In this document: piece after piece, positions 61,391-62,000 of the stretch
Layout of the letters: every line of letters starts with the position of its first letter
How positions within the stretch are numbered: position 1 is the first letter of the stretch
Source of the DNA: Nematostella vectensis
Lineage: Eukaryota > Cnidaria > Anthozoa > Actiniaria > Edwardsiidae
NCBI RefSeq assembly: GCF_932526225.1
Contig: NC_064037.1
Location: 15,314,601-15,376,600, forward strand
DNA: 62,000 nt
Reading direction: 5' to 3'
Program-made: the position numbers and the translations under genes
Notes under the pieces: model-generated
Told to the model about the DNA's origin: nothing
Database searches by the model: none
What the model saw: only the letters and a program-made list of their open reading frames with translations

Positions 61391-61960
61391 ATTACGATGT
61401 GGTATGATTACTTATGATGCGGTATGATTACTTACGATGCGGTATGATTACTTACAATGCGGTATGGTTACTTGCGATGTGATATGATTACTTACGATGT
61501 GGTATGATTACTTACGATGCGGTATGGTCACTTACGATGTGATATAATTACTTACGATGCGTATTGATTACTTACGATGCGGTATGATTACTTATGATGC
61601 GGTATGATTACTTACGATGCGGCATGACTACTTAGGATGCGGTATGATTACTTAGGATGCGGTATGAATACTTACGATGCGGTTTGATTACTTACGATGC
61701 GGTGTGATTACTTACGATACGTATTGATTACTTACGATGCGTATTGATTACTTACGATGCGGTATGATTACTTATGATGCGGTATGATTACTTACGATGC
61801 GGTATGATTACTTACGATGCGGTATGATTACTTATATGATGCGGTATGATTACTTACGATGTGGTATGATTACTTACGATGCGTATTGATTACTTACGAT
61901 GTGGTATGATTACTTACGATGCGGTATGATTACTTACGATGCGGTATGATTACTTACGAT
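61391..61960 (-). repeat. Donor-derived minisatellite (20-bp unit), right copy
   Basis: About 28 units of ATACCGCATC then GTAAGTAATC on the minus strand, as at 541-1140. The outer edge does not meet the protease exon here but a different sequence at 61961. Confidence 0.9.
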
Positions 61961-62000
61961 GCTAATGTGGACGCCGAGGATTTTGTAGCTTTCAACCCTT
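61961..62000 (-). mobile_element. Possible LINE reverse transcriptase fragment at window edge
   Basis: Minus-strand frame reads RVESYKILGVHIS, which resembles the 'YKYLGV-IS' segment of CR1/Jockey-type reverse transcriptases. Only 40 bases are visible. Its phase does not fit the protease exon that should join here. Confidence 0.35.

Overview
The window is animal (metazoan) nuclear DNA. It is AT-rich and dense in repeats, and its genes are split by GT-AG introns, with almost all recognisable genes on the minus strand. The gene content (a tandem family of HEPN-NACHT-LRR receptors, a 26-29-p/cfaD-type cysteine protease, an ABCC4-like transporter relic) and a Penelope/retrozyme-type hammerhead motif fit an anthozoan cnidarian such as a sea anemone. 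The species is inference. I saw no tRNA, rRNA or CRISPR array.

Layout. 1-1381: two 5' exons of a cysteine protease gene that continues off the left edge. 3.36-18.0 kb: duplicon copy 1 with NLR gene 1 (exons 9811-4977) and a 3' fragment of the protease gene (16667-15423), split by a 3.03-kb CACTG-ended transposon. 18.0-26.6 kb: duplicon copy 2, cut short, with NLR gene 2 (25467-19337). 26.6-30.9 kb: inverted-repeat elements, MITE-like elements and a hammerhead palindrome. 31.0-38.6 kb: a broken ABCC4-like gene holding a 2.6-kb minisatellite. 39-42.2 kb: foldback elements and a zinc-binding gene fragment. 42.25-58.8 kb: duplicon copy 3 with NLR gene 3 (49759-43229), a 2.9-kb minisatellite and the 3' exons of a protease gene. 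That protease gene continues in frame to 60773 and runs off the right edge.

The three NLR genes share one structure: a noncoding first exon, a HEPN (DZIP3-type) exon, short linker exons (one extra coiled-coil exon in copy 2), then one large NACHT-LRR exon. My splice choices keep frame in all three (3741, 3720 and 3810 nt, all divisible by 3). Copy 2 carries a clearly different HEPN exon inside otherwise shared sequence. Copy 3 has a TAA in a linker exon. These look like intracellular innate sensors in which a HEPN RNase-like domain is joined to an NTP-driven oligomerisation switch and an LRR sensor.

The most unusual feature is a set of introns built from minisatellites whose repeat units contain the host gene's own splice signals. 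Donor-side arrays repeat the 5' splice site with about 10 nt of exon (protease introns, ABCC4-like intron). Acceptor-side arrays repeat either the tract-AG plus exon start or a TACTAAC branch-point sequence. One of these arrays is also the breakpoint of the segmental duplication at about 17,998.
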